The translations under genes were made by a program, and so were the position numbers. The notes below the pieces were generated by a model. It was not told the DNA's origin, did not search any database, and saw nothing but the letters and a program-made list of their open reading frames with translations. This document shows positions 8,109-15,556 of a stretch of 64,000 bases of DNA, piece by piece (positions within the stretch are counted from its first letter, which is position 1; each line of letters starts with the position of its first letter). Source of the stretch: Acidimicrobiia bacterium (GTDB taxonomy: Bacteria; Actinomycetota; Acidimicrobiia; Acidimicrobiales; Aldehydirespiratoraceae); assembly GCA_022820805.1 (NCBI GenBank), contig JAJEEV010000024.1, forward strand, positions 1 to 64,000. The letters run 5' to 3'.

Positions 8109-8659
8109 GGCTTACCTCGGCCTGTCACGGCTGCGATGGTGCGGCGGGCTCGCAGCAGCCGGATCTTTACCTGGCCCACGGTTACCCCGAGGGTCCGTGC
8201 GATCTGTTCATAGGACATGTCCTCGCTGACCCGCAGCACCAGGATGCTGCGCGACAGCTCGTCGAGGTCGCCGACCGCGGCGCGGACCTCCTGTAGTTCG
8301 CTTGCCCATACCACCCTGTAGTCGGGGCCGTCGACCGGGCGGGGCGGCAGCTTCTGGGGGTCCCACGGTTCCTCGCGGCGGGTGCGCAGCACCGACACGG
8401 CTGTGTTGTGGGTGATTCGCAGCAGCCAGCCCCGCATCGAACCCTCCCCCCGGAACGTCGACAGGTTGCGCCAGGCCCGTAGCACCGCCTCCTGCACGAC
8501 GTCTTCGGCCAGCGCAGGATCCTGCACGATCGCGAGCGCAACCCGGTACATGGCGGCCGCATGCTCGCGGACCAGCGGCTCGAATCCGGCTGCGGCGTCG
8601 ACCTGGTCGGCGCCCGCCGACTCTGTCAAGGACGCGAGCGGCTGCAAGGTCACACCCAT
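8105..8659 (-). CDS. ECF-type sigma-70 factor
   Basis: The product (184 residues from ATG 8659) has sigma region 2 (FEPLVREHAAAMYRVALAI, LAEDVVQEAVLRAWRNL, STFRGEGSMRGWLLRITHN) and region 4 (DLDELSRSILVLRVSEDMSYEQIARTLGV, then VKIRLLRARRTI). It should direct RNA polymerase to stress promoters. Start 8659 is preferred because residues further upstream have no sigma-like content. A GAAAC-16-CGTC motif on this strand at 8662-8686 matches ECF promoter style but sits almost on the start codon. It leads an overlapping operon with the small protein and the channel gene, suggesting membrane or osmotic stress control. Confidence 0.88.
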   Translation of the reverse strand: MGVTLQPLASLTESAGADQVDAAAGFEPLVREHAAAMYRVALAIVQDPALAEDVVQEAVLRAWRNLSTFRGEGSMRGWLLRITHNTAVSVLRTRREEPWDPQKLPPRPVDGPDYRVVWASELQEVRAAVGDLDELSRSILVLRVSEDMSYEQIARTLGVTVGQVKIRLLRARRTIAAVTGRGKP

Positions 8660-8661
8660 AG

Positions 8662-8686
8662 GACGCACACGGCGCCAAGAAGTTTC
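8662..8686 (-). promoter_or_regulatory. candidate ECF-type promoter of the sigma operon
   Basis: On the minus strand GAAAC (8686-8682) is followed after exactly 16 bases by CGTC (8665-8662), close to the GGAAC-N16-CGTC consensus of many ECF factors. The ATG at 8659 is only two bases further, so transcription would begin at or inside the annotated start, giving a leaderless mRNA or a downstream start. Autoregulation is inferred. Confidence 0.3.
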
Positions 8687-8811
8687 ACAAGAACTCCAGC
8701 CAGCAGTCACCAGAACCTGCGATGCCGAAGATGTTCGTAACTTTCGGCCCGTTCGTGCGTCCTTTAGCTGAAGCGCCCGAGCGGAGGGCCGGAACCAACA
8801 GGAGGATCCGA

Positions 8812-9513
8812 ATGACCGCAATGATTGCCCAAATCAACTACCGGGAAGGCATCGAGGAGGCCTGGGACGATCTCGTCGGCTTCGCGCCCCGACTTCTCGC
8901 CGCGCTCGCAGTGCTGCTGGTGGGATGGATTGTCGCCAATCTCATCCGGCGCGGGCTGACCAAGGGCCTCACGCGGGTTCGATTCGAACAGCTCATCGAG
9001 CGCTCCGGGCTGCAAGCCCCGCTGTCGCGGGTGGGCGTGAGAGACTCGTCGCGGCTACTGGCCACGCTCATCTACTGGGCCGCCATGCTGCTGGTGCTGC
9101 AACTCGCCATCGACACTTTCGGCGACTCAGCCATCCAGGAGGCTCTCGACGACCTGGTCGGCTTCCTGCCCGACTTGTTCATCTCCGTCGTGATCATCGT
9201 CGTGGTCGGGGCGATCGCGTCGCGGGTCTCAAGCATGTTGAACGAACTGCTCGAGGACCAGAATTACGGCACAACGCTCGCACGCATCGCCGGCGTCTCG
9301 ATATGGGTGGTCGGACTGTTTGCAGCCCTGGACCAGATCAGGATCGCCGACGACATCCTCAACGTGCTGTTCATCGCGCTGGTCTCCACGGTCGGACTCA
9401 CCATCGCCGTCATGTTCGGAATCAGCGGCATCCAGGCCGCACGCGACCGGTTCTGGCCCGCAGTGTTCGACCGCTTCGGATCAGCTGACGCCGTACAGTC
9501 CGACTCCGACTGA
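8812..9513 (+). CDS. mechanosensitive-channel-like transmembrane-helix protein
   Basis: The 233-residue protein starts at ATG 8812 behind AGGAGG (8800-8805). It has four or five membrane segments (LLAALAVLLVGWIVANLI, LLATLIYWAAMLLVLQLAI, LFISVVIIVVVGAIAS, ISIWVVGLFAALDQI-like, VLFIALVSTVGLTIAVMFGI) arranged as the CmpX/MscS-type 'conserved TM helix' repeat, but it lacks the long MscS cytoplasmic domain. It is divergent from the sigma operon with 152 bases between starts, so both could respond to the same factor. A strong terminator hairpin follows the stop. Confidence 0.8.
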   Translation: MTAMIAQINYREGIEEAWDDLVGFAPRLLAALAVLLVGWIVANLIRRGLTKGLTRVRFEQLIERSGLQAPLSRVGVRDSSRLLATLIYWAAMLLVLQLAIDTFGDSAIQEALDDLVGFLPDLFISVVIIVVVGAIASRVSSMLNELLEDQNYGTTLARIAGVSIWVVGLFAALDQIRIADDILNVLFIALVSTVGLTIAVMFGISGIQAARDRFWPAVFDRFGSADAVQSDSD

Positions 9514-9536
9514 CCCCTCCGCACCCTTCCCTCCAA

Positions 9537-9585
9537 CGGCTCCCCTCCCCGCCCGACCGGATTCCACACGCGGGGAGGGGAGCCG
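9537..9585 (+). terminator. strong hairpin terminator after the channel gene
   Basis: A perfect 16-bp stem is formed by CGGCTCCCCTCCCCGC (9537-9552) and its exact complement at 9570-9585, with a 17-base loop. No T run follows, as is common in GC-rich actinobacteria. It separates the channel gene from the ATP-grasp operon. Confidence 0.7.
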
Positions 9586-9623
9586 CGCCCCCCGTCAAAC
9601 AACCGCCCAGCAAAGGAGACGCC

Positions 9624-9659
9624 ATGACCGTTCGACCTAGAGAGCGTCTCGAGCCGTGA
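9624..9659 (+). CDS. 11-residue leader mini-ORF coupled to the ligase gene
   Basis: An ATG at 9624 lies 7 bases after AAAGGAG, the best ribosome-binding site of the locus, and encodes the basic peptide MTVRPRERLEP. Its TGA (9657-9659) overlaps the GTG (9656) of the ATP-grasp gene as GTGA, so ribosomes ending here could re-initiate on the ligase, which has no good site of its own. It could be a translational coupler or attenuator-type leader. Alternatively the ligase start was misplaced by a small indel. Confidence 0.5.
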   Translation: MTVRPRERLEP

Positions 9660-10339
9660 GGGTCGCGGTCGTCTATAACCGGGACAGCCGCAACGTCATC
9701 AATCTGTTCGGCATGCCGAACCAGGAGATGATCGGCCTCAGGACCATCAAGCGGCTCACCGACGCTCTCCGCGCCGGCGGCCACCGGGTCACCGCGTTCG
9801 AGGCTGACAAGGAGCTGATCTCCAATCTGGAGTCGTTCATGCCCCGCGTCGTGGCCGGAGAGCGGCCGGGCATGGTGTTCAACGTCTCCTACGGCCTCCA
9901 GGGCCAAGCCCGCTACACTCACGTGCCAAGCATCCTGGAGATGGTCGGCATCCCTTACGTGGCGTCGGGGCCCCTGGGGCATTCGCTGGCACTGGACAAG
10001 GTCGTCACCAAGATGATCCTGCGCCAGAACGACATCCCGACGCCGGAGTTCGCGGTGCTCGAGACCCCCGATGTTCCCGTACCGAGTGACCTGCCCTACC
10101 CGATGGTGGTAAAACCCAAGAACGAGGCGGTGTCATTCGGCCTGGCCGTCGTGCATGACGAGGACGAACTGCGCGCGTCGGCCAAGGTGATCTTCGACCG
10201 GTTCTCCCAGCCGGTGCTGGCCGAGCAGTACATCGAGGGTCGCGAGATCAACGTGGGCCTGCTCGGCAACGCTCCGCCCGAAGCCTTCCCGCCGGTGATG
10301 CTGAGCTTCGGTGACGGTCCCCAGATCTACACCTACTAG
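9656..10339 (+). CDS. ATP-grasp (D-Ala-D-Ala-ligase-like) enzyme, N-terminal part before an in-frame TAG
   Basis: The 227-residue frame has the preATP-grasp and central ATP-binding parts of a D-Ala-D-Ala-ligase-like enzyme: MRVAVVYNRDSRNVIN, PSILEMVGIPYVASGPLGHSLALDK, NDIPTPEFAVLE, YPMVVKPKNEAVSFGLAV and VLAEQYIEGREINVGLLGN. It ends at TAG 10337-10339 in a segment reading ...QIYTY-stop-DKTGRSG, where this superfamily usually has YTYEDK. The same frame continues without any other stop to 11803, so this and the next entry are one gene split by a single GAG-to-TAG change. As it stands this half lacks the magnesium-binding loop and cannot be an active ligase. Confidence 0.8.
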   Translation: MRVAVVYNRDSRNVINLFGMPNQEMIGLRTIKRLTDALRAGGHRVTAFEADKELISNLESFMPRVVAGERPGMVFNVSYGLQGQARYTHVPSILEMVGIPYVASGPLGHSLALDKVVTKMILRQNDIPTPEFAVLETPDVPVPSDLPYPMVVKPKNEAVSFGLAVVHDEDELRASAKVIFDRFSQPVLAEQYIEGREINVGLLGNAPPEAFPPVMLSFGDGPQIYTY

Positions 10340-10375
10340 GACAAGACCGGACGCAGCGGACGCCAGATCCAGCCG

Positions 10376-11803
10376 GTGTGCCCCGCCCCCATCTCCGACG
10401 AGCTCACCGCGGAAGCCAAACAGATCGCCATCCGCACGTTCTCGGCGCTGGGGCTGTATGACTGCGCCCGCGTCGACATGCGCATGGACGCCGACAACAA
10501 TCTCTATGTGCTGGAGGCCAACAGCCTGCCCAGCCTGGGAGAGCACGGTTCCTACCTGGTGGGAGCGGCTCACGTGGGCATGGACTTCGCCGCGTTCGTG
10601 AACCGGCTGGTCGAGGTGGCCAGCGCCCGCTACTTCGGGACCCCGCAGCCGCCGATGGTCGATGCTCGCACCGTCGACCCCTCCGAACGAGCCTTCCAGT
10701 ACATAACCCAGCGCCGCGACCAGATGGAGCGATCCCTGCAACGGTGGGTAGAACTCTCCAGCCGCACCGACGAACCGGTAGGGCTGTCACGGGCCGTCGA
10801 ACGAGCCGGGCGCATCCTCACCGAGATAGGCATGCGCCCGGTGCCGGAACTCACTCACGATCCCGAGACCCACATGTGGGAGACGACGAGGGGCATCGCG
10901 GGAGGAGTGCTGCTAGTGGCCCACCTCGATGTGCCGGTCATGCCCGGTTCGGTGCAGCAGAGGTTCCGCCGCGACCCGGAATGGCTCTACGGCGAGGGCA
11001 TCGGTCGATCCCGGGCCGCCCTGGTGATGTTGGAGTACGCCCTGCGAGCCCTCAGAAGCACCAGGAGCCTGCGCCGAATCCCCTTGGGCGTGATGCTCTA
11101 CTGCGACGAGGGTCACGATGCGGCACGCAGCCGGAGACTGATCGAGCAGGCCGCGAGCCGAGTCGACCATGTTCTGGTGTGCCGGCCCGGAACGGTGGCC
11201 CACAGCGTCGTCACCCAGCGGCGCGGCAGCCGGCGCTACGACCTCACCATCGAGGGCGAGCGGCTTAGCCCCGGCCAGGTCGGTCGCCGCAGGCCCGTCG
11301 TGCGCTGGGCCTGCGAGAAGTTGGAGGACATCGGCCAACTGAGCTCGCCACGGCGGCGTCTGTCCATCGGCGTTGTCGACATGCGCACCGAACGGCACGC
11401 CCTGTTCATGCCCCACCGGGTTGAGGTGTCGCTGATGATGTCATACCTCAAACGGGCTCACGCCGACGACGCCGAGGCATCGATGCGCAACGCCCTCGGC
11501 CGCGGACCAAAGTGGACCCTCAACCGGCTCACCGACCGGCCGCCGATGCACGACCTGCCCGGCAACCAGACCCTGGCAGCTGCCCTTGAGGCCGCCGCCG
11601 CCAAATGGGACATCACCCTGGAGAGGGAGTCGTCAGCCTGGCCGTCGGTGGCCGGCCTGGTCCCCGAAGGCACTGCCGTCGTCTGCGGGGTCGGTCCCGC
11701 CATGAGAGACGGCGGAACGCCCGACGAAGCCGTACAACGGATCAGCCTGGTGGAGCGGACACTGCTACTGACCGAATACCTCATCGGCCGGATCGAACGG
11801 TGA
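10376..11803 (+). CDS. C-terminal part of the ATP-grasp gene fused to a degenerate M20 peptidase-like domain
   Basis: In the same frame as the previous entry, GTG 10376 could re-initiate. Residues about 1-75 complete the ATP-grasp fold with the metal-binding segment (ARVDMRMDADNNLYVLEANS, E47 and N49, then GEHGSY). Residues about 140-470 resemble an M20 dipeptidase/deacylase: H183-L-D185 (VAHLDVP), GEGIGRSRAALVMLE and CDEGHD (E245). The Asp expected after the glycine-rich turn is Arg, and the usual EE pair is E-G, so the metal site looks incomplete. The ORF is followed 4 bases later by the gamma-glutamyltransferase gene. I infer a ligase with a binding or proof-reading domain. Confidence 0.75.
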   Translation: MCPAPISDELTAEAKQIAIRTFSALGLYDCARVDMRMDADNNLYVLEANSLPSLGEHGSYLVGAAHVGMDFAAFVNRLVEVASARYFGTPQPPMVDARTVDPSERAFQYITQRRDQMERSLQRWVELSSRTDEPVGLSRAVERAGRILTEIGMRPVPELTHDPETHMWETTRGIAGGVLLVAHLDVPVMPGSVQQRFRRDPEWLYGEGIGRSRAALVMLEYALRALRSTRSLRRIPLGVMLYCDEGHDAARSRRLIEQAASRVDHVLVCRPGTVAHSVVTQRRGSRRYDLTIEGERLSPGQVGRRRPVVRWACEKLEDIGQLSSPRRRLSIGVVDMRTERHALFMPHRVEVSLMMSYLKRAHADDAEASMRNALGRGPKWTLNRLTDRPPMHDLPGNQTLAAALEAAAAKWDITLERESSAWPSVAGLVPEGTAVVCGVGPAMRDGGTPDEAVQRISLVERTLLLTEYLIGRIER

Positions 11804-11807
11804 CCGC

Positions 11808-13502
11808 ATGACCGAAGTCGGCGCAACGCGCCGGTCCTCCGAGCAGGCCCCACACGACCCGCCCCGGCCGCGCCCGCGGCGCCTGCGGGAGGTGGACACC
11901 GACCTGTTGGAGTTGACCGACGCCCGCATCCACGAGCCCCAGCGTGTCGCCGCATCCGCGCACGGCATGGTGAGCACAGCCCACTACTCGGCCACCGCCG
12001 CGGGCGTCAAGATGCTCGAGCAGGGCGGCAACGCCATCGACGCCGCGGTCGCCGCTGCGCTGGCTCTCGGTGTGTGCGAGCCGGCCGCGTCCGGTCTGGG
12101 CGGCCAGACCATGATGCTCGTGCATCACCACGCCTCCGGCACTACCGTCGCCGTCGACGGCTCGTCGCGAGCCCCGAACCGGGCCGTCATCGAGAACTTC
12201 GTCAACCTGCGGGCCGACCGCCGGCGCGGGCATCTTGCCACCACCGTCCCCAGTTCGCCGGCCACCTACGCCCACGTGCTTGAGCGCTACGGCCGTCTGA
12301 GCTGGAGGACCGTGATCGAGCCGGCCATCGTGCTCGCCACCGACGGCTACGAGATCAGCCTGCTGCAGCAGCGACTTACCCGGCGGGAGCGCAAACACCT
12401 GCACTCCCGCCCGGCAGGACCCCTGTTCTTGCAGGACGGACGGCGGGTGCGGCGAGCCGGAACCAGGTTCGTCCAGCCCGTGCTGGCCGCGACTCTGCGC
12501 CGGCTCGCCGATCGCGGCTACGAGGACTTCTACCTGGGCGAGACCGCCAGGTTGATCCATGAGGACATGGAGGCCAACGGCGGCATCCTCCGAGGCGACG
12601 ACCTCGCCCAGATCCCCCACCCGATCGAGCGCGAGCCCCTGGTGGGCCGGTACGGCAGGAACCGGCTGCTCACCATGCCGCTGCCCGGCGCGGGCCGCAC
12701 CCTCGTGGAGATGTTGAACATCCACCGGAGCCTGCCCCGCGAACTCCAAGACATCGACACCCCCGAGGGCGCCGTGTGCCTGGCCCAGACCATCCACCGG
12801 GCACTCATCGACCGCCGGGACCGGCCCTTCGATCCCAACCTGTACTCCCAGGTGTCCGACAAGCAGATGCTGAACCGCCGCTACGCCCACCAGGTGGCCC
12901 GCCAGATCGCCGAGATCCACAGTCCCGGCGAGACCACGCACCTGTCGGTGATGGACTCCGACGGCAACGCGGTGGCGCTCACCCAATCCATCGAGAACGT
13001 CTACGGCTCGTGCGCAGCATCGCCGCAACTCGGCTTCCTCTACAACAACTATATGAGCGCGTTCGACTACCAGGACCCCGCACACCCCTACTACCTGCGG
13101 CCCAACGCCGTTCCCTGGGCCAGCGTGGCCCCCACGATCGTCTTCCGGGACGACACGCCGTGGCTGGCGATCGGCTCGCCCGGCAGCGAGCGGATCCCTC
13201 CCACCGTCCTCCAGGTGCTGCACCGGCTCCAGAAGGACCGTCCCCTGGCTGCGGTCGACGCCCCCCGGATCCACTGCTCGCTCCAGGGCGTAGTCTCCGT
13301 AGAGGCGTCGCGCATCGCCACCGACGTGCTTGCCGCTCTAGAGGGCGCCGGGTTCGAGTTGAACCGCCGCGAGCCCTACTCGTTCTACATGGGATGCGTC
13401 CAGATGGTCATGAGGGAGGGCGGCCGCATGATCGGTGTAGCCGACCCGAGGCGCGACGGCGCGGCCGCCGGCCCGGAGGCGGTGAACACGGAGCCCGTGT
13501 GA
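11808..13502 (+). CDS. ggt: gamma-glutamyltransferase family protein
   Basis: The 564-residue Ntn-hydrolase shows the family order: GMVSTAHYSATAAGVKMLEQ, GGNAIDAAVAAALALGV, EPAASGLGG, then the processing site GE-T376-T-H-LSVMDSDGNAVALTQSIE, where T376 is the expected nucleophile, and SPQLGFLYNN. The family transfers or hydrolyses gamma-glutamyl groups. No signal peptide is visible (the N-terminus is Arg/Pro-rich), so it may act in the cytoplasm, unlike classical periplasmic Ggt. It lies in a tight operon between the ATP-grasp gene and an N-formylglutamate-amidohydrolase-like gene, with a TGATG overlap to the latter. Confidence 0.9.
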   Translation: MTEVGATRRSSEQAPHDPPRPRPRRLREVDTDLLELTDARIHEPQRVAASAHGMVSTAHYSATAAGVKMLEQGGNAIDAAVAAALALGVCEPAASGLGGQTMMLVHHHASGTTVAVDGSSRAPNRAVIENFVNLRADRRRGHLATTVPSSPATYAHVLERYGRLSWRTVIEPAIVLATDGYEISLLQQRLTRRERKHLHSRPAGPLFLQDGRRVRRAGTRFVQPVLAATLRRLADRGYEDFYLGETARLIHEDMEANGGILRGDDLAQIPHPIEREPLVGRYGRNRLLTMPLPGAGRTLVEMLNIHRSLPRELQDIDTPEGAVCLAQTIHRALIDRRDRPFDPNLYSQVSDKQMLNRRYAHQVARQIAEIHSPGETTHLSVMDSDGNAVALTQSIENVYGSCAASPQLGFLYNNYMSAFDYQDPAHPYYLRPNAVPWASVAPTIVFRDDTPWLAIGSPGSERIPPTVLQVLHRLQKDRPLAAVDAPRIHCSLQGVVSVEASRIATDVLAALEGAGFELNRREPYSFYMGCVQMVMREGGRMIGVADPRRDGAAAGPEAVNTEPV

Positions 13503-14212
13503 TGCTGCCACTGCTGGTCTCGGTCCCCCACGCAGGGCTGCGTGTGCCGGCCGAGCTGAAGTCGCGCTGCGCGCTCACGCCCGCCGAGATCGCCGACGAC
13601 GGCGACGGCGGAGCCCGTGAGATCTACGACATCGAAACGGAGGTGGGTGCCTTCGTCACCACCGATGTGGCCCGAGCCATCGTCGACATGAACCGACCCC
13701 GCAGCGACCGCCGACCCGACGGCGCCGTGAAGACCCACACCTGCTGGAATGTGCCGGTCTGGCACCACCCGCTGGCCGTCGAGCAGGCCGACGCCCTCCT
13801 CGACGCCTACCACGCCCCCTACCACCAGCGGCTCACCGAGTCGGGACTCAGCGGAGAGTGGATCCTCGGCGTCGACTGCCACACCATGGCGGCCACGGGC
13901 CCTCCGGTGGGACCGGATCCGGGAACCGAGAGACCCTGGGTGTGCCTGAGCAACGGCGACGGCACCTGCCCCCAGGACTGGATCGAATCGCTAGCAGACT
14001 GCTTCCGGGAACAACTCGAAGGGCCAGTCACCATCAACGACCCCTTCCGCGGCGGCTACATCACCCGCGCCCACTCAGCTGAGATGCCCTGGATCCAGAT
14101 CGAGCTCTCCCGCGCCCCGTTCATGATCAACCAGGACAAACGCCAGGTGGTGCTGGCCGCGCTGCGCCGTTGGGCAAGGACGCATGGGCCACCCAGGACC
14201 ACCCGGTCCTAG
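13502..14212 (+). CDS. N-formylglutamate amidohydrolase family protein
   Basis: The 236-residue protein starts LLVSVPHAGLRVPAEL and shows family landmarks: DGGAREIYDIETEVGAFVTT, IVDMNRPRSDRRPDGAVKT, LGVDCHTMAATGP, FRGGYITRAH and MPWIQIELSRAPFM. The HA, DCHTM and RGG(Y)I segments hold the metal and substrate ligands of the HutG-like family. The start ATG shares its A with the TGA of the upstream gene. No other histidine-degradation gene is nearby, so a role in hydrolysing an N-acyl glutamate or related amide within this cluster is more likely than histidine use. Confidence 0.88.
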   Translation: MLPLLVSVPHAGLRVPAELKSRCALTPAEIADDGDGGAREIYDIETEVGAFVTTDVARAIVDMNRPRSDRRPDGAVKTHTCWNVPVWHHPLAVEQADALLDAYHAPYHQRLTESGLSGEWILGVDCHTMAATGPPVGPDPGTERPWVCLSNGDGTCPQDWIESLADCFREQLEGPVTINDPFRGGYITRAHSAEMPWIQIELSRAPFMINQDKRQVVLAALRRWARTHGPPRTTRS

Positions 14213-14325
14213 GCCGCATTCCGTCCGCGGTCATGCCTACATCGGCGTGCCGGGCTGCCAGGGCCTGCCTCCGGCAGCGGTTGACCCGCGGGGCTACGCA
14301 CCGGAAGTCGCCTAGCCTTCGCGAC

Positions 14326-15549
14326 GTGGGCCAGGCGCTCGTCTACAACCCGTACGCCTTCTCGGTGCACGACAGCCCCTACGAGACATACCGGCGTCTG
14401 CGCGACGAGGCGCCCGCCTACTGGAACGATGATCTGAGGTTCTGGGCACTGAGCCGCTTCGATGACGTGCTCGAGGCGTTCCGGGACTTCGATACCTACT
14501 CCTCGGCCGGGGGCGTGGCCCTGGAGGCCAGGCGACCCATCGACCGCGCCAACCCGGTGTTCCAGCAGATGATCGACATGGACCCGCCCGCGCACACTGC
14601 TTTGCGCGCCCTGGTGTCGCGGGTGTTCACGCCTCGGCGGGTGGCCGGGATGGAGGACGAGGTCCGCAGGATCGTCAACCACTACATCGACACGGTCATC
14701 GAGTCGGGCCACTGTGACCTGATGACCGATGTGGCCGGCTGCTTCCCGATGGATGTGATCTCGGCCGTGCTGGGCATCCCCGAGGCCGACCGGGACATGC
14801 TGCGGGACCGCGCCGACCGGGGCCTCGTCCGCGAGGACGGGTCCATGGAGATCCCCCAGGAGGCGGTCGAGGCGATCTTCGAGGTGATCGCCTACTTCAG
14901 CGAGAACCTGGACCGGAGGGGCACGGGCAGGCTGCGCGACGGGCTGCTCGCAGACCTGCTCGACGTGGAGGTGGACGGCCGCAAGCTGACCGGGGCCGAG
15001 CTTCTCGGGTTCTGCACCCTGCTGGTGTTCGCCGGGTTCGAGACGACCGCCAAGCTGGTGGCCAACGCGGTGGAGCTGCTGTCGCGCCACCCCGACCAGC
15101 GGGCCGGACTGATCGCAGACCCGGCGCTCATCCCCGATGCCGTGGAGGAGGTCGTGCGCTTCCACAGCTCCACCCAGTACATGCACCGCACCCTCACCCG
15201 CGACGTCGAGATGCACGGACAGCCGATGCGGGAGGGCGACTCGGTTCTGCTGCTCATCGGCGCGGCCAACCAGGACGAGCGCGAGTTCGGACCCACCGCC
15301 GGAGAGTTCGACATCCTTCGCCGCCCCGAGCGTCACCTCGGGTTCGGGTACGGCATCCACTTCTGTCTGGGCGCGGCGCTGGCCCGCCTCGAGGGCCGGG
15401 TCGCGCTGGAGGAGATCCACCGGCGCATGGGCGACTACGCCGTGGACCACGACAACAAGGTCCGCTTCCACAGCGGCAACGTCAGCGGCTGGAAGAGCCT
15501 GCCCATCAGCTTCACCCCCGGACGTCGGCTCGAGAGCGTCAAGGCATGA
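14326..15549 (+). CDS. bacterial cytochrome P450
   Basis: From GTG 14326 the product has 407 residues, the usual class I bacterial length. Motifs are the I-helix AGFETT (236-241), the K-helix E275-x-x-R278 (EVVR) and the heme loop FGYGIHFCLG with thiolate C347. N-terminal landmarks are YNPYAFSVHDSPYETYRRLRDEAP and DPPAHTALRALVSRVFTPRR. It should hydroxylate an organic substrate with electrons from a ferredoxin/reductase pair, neither of which is next to it. It is 113 bases downstream of the amidohydrolase gene and 7 bases upstream of a membrane-protein gene. An upstream extension of 52 residues has no P450 content. Confidence 0.92.
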   Translation: MGQALVYNPYAFSVHDSPYETYRRLRDEAPAYWNDDLRFWALSRFDDVLEAFRDFDTYSSAGGVALEARRPIDRANPVFQQMIDMDPPAHTALRALVSRVFTPRRVAGMEDEVRRIVNHYIDTVIESGHCDLMTDVAGCFPMDVISAVLGIPEADRDMLRDRADRGLVREDGSMEIPQEAVEAIFEVIAYFSENLDRRGTGRLRDGLLADLLDVEVDGRKLTGAELLGFCTLLVFAGFETTAKLVANAVELLSRHPDQRAGLIADPALIPDAVEEVVRFHSSTQYMHRTLTRDVEMHGQPMREGDSVLLLIGAANQDEREFGPTAGEFDILRRPERHLGFGYGIHFCLGAALARLEGRVALEEIHRRMGDYAVDHDNKVRFHSGNVSGWKSLPISFTPGRRLESVKA

Positions 15550-15556
15550 CTGCCCG

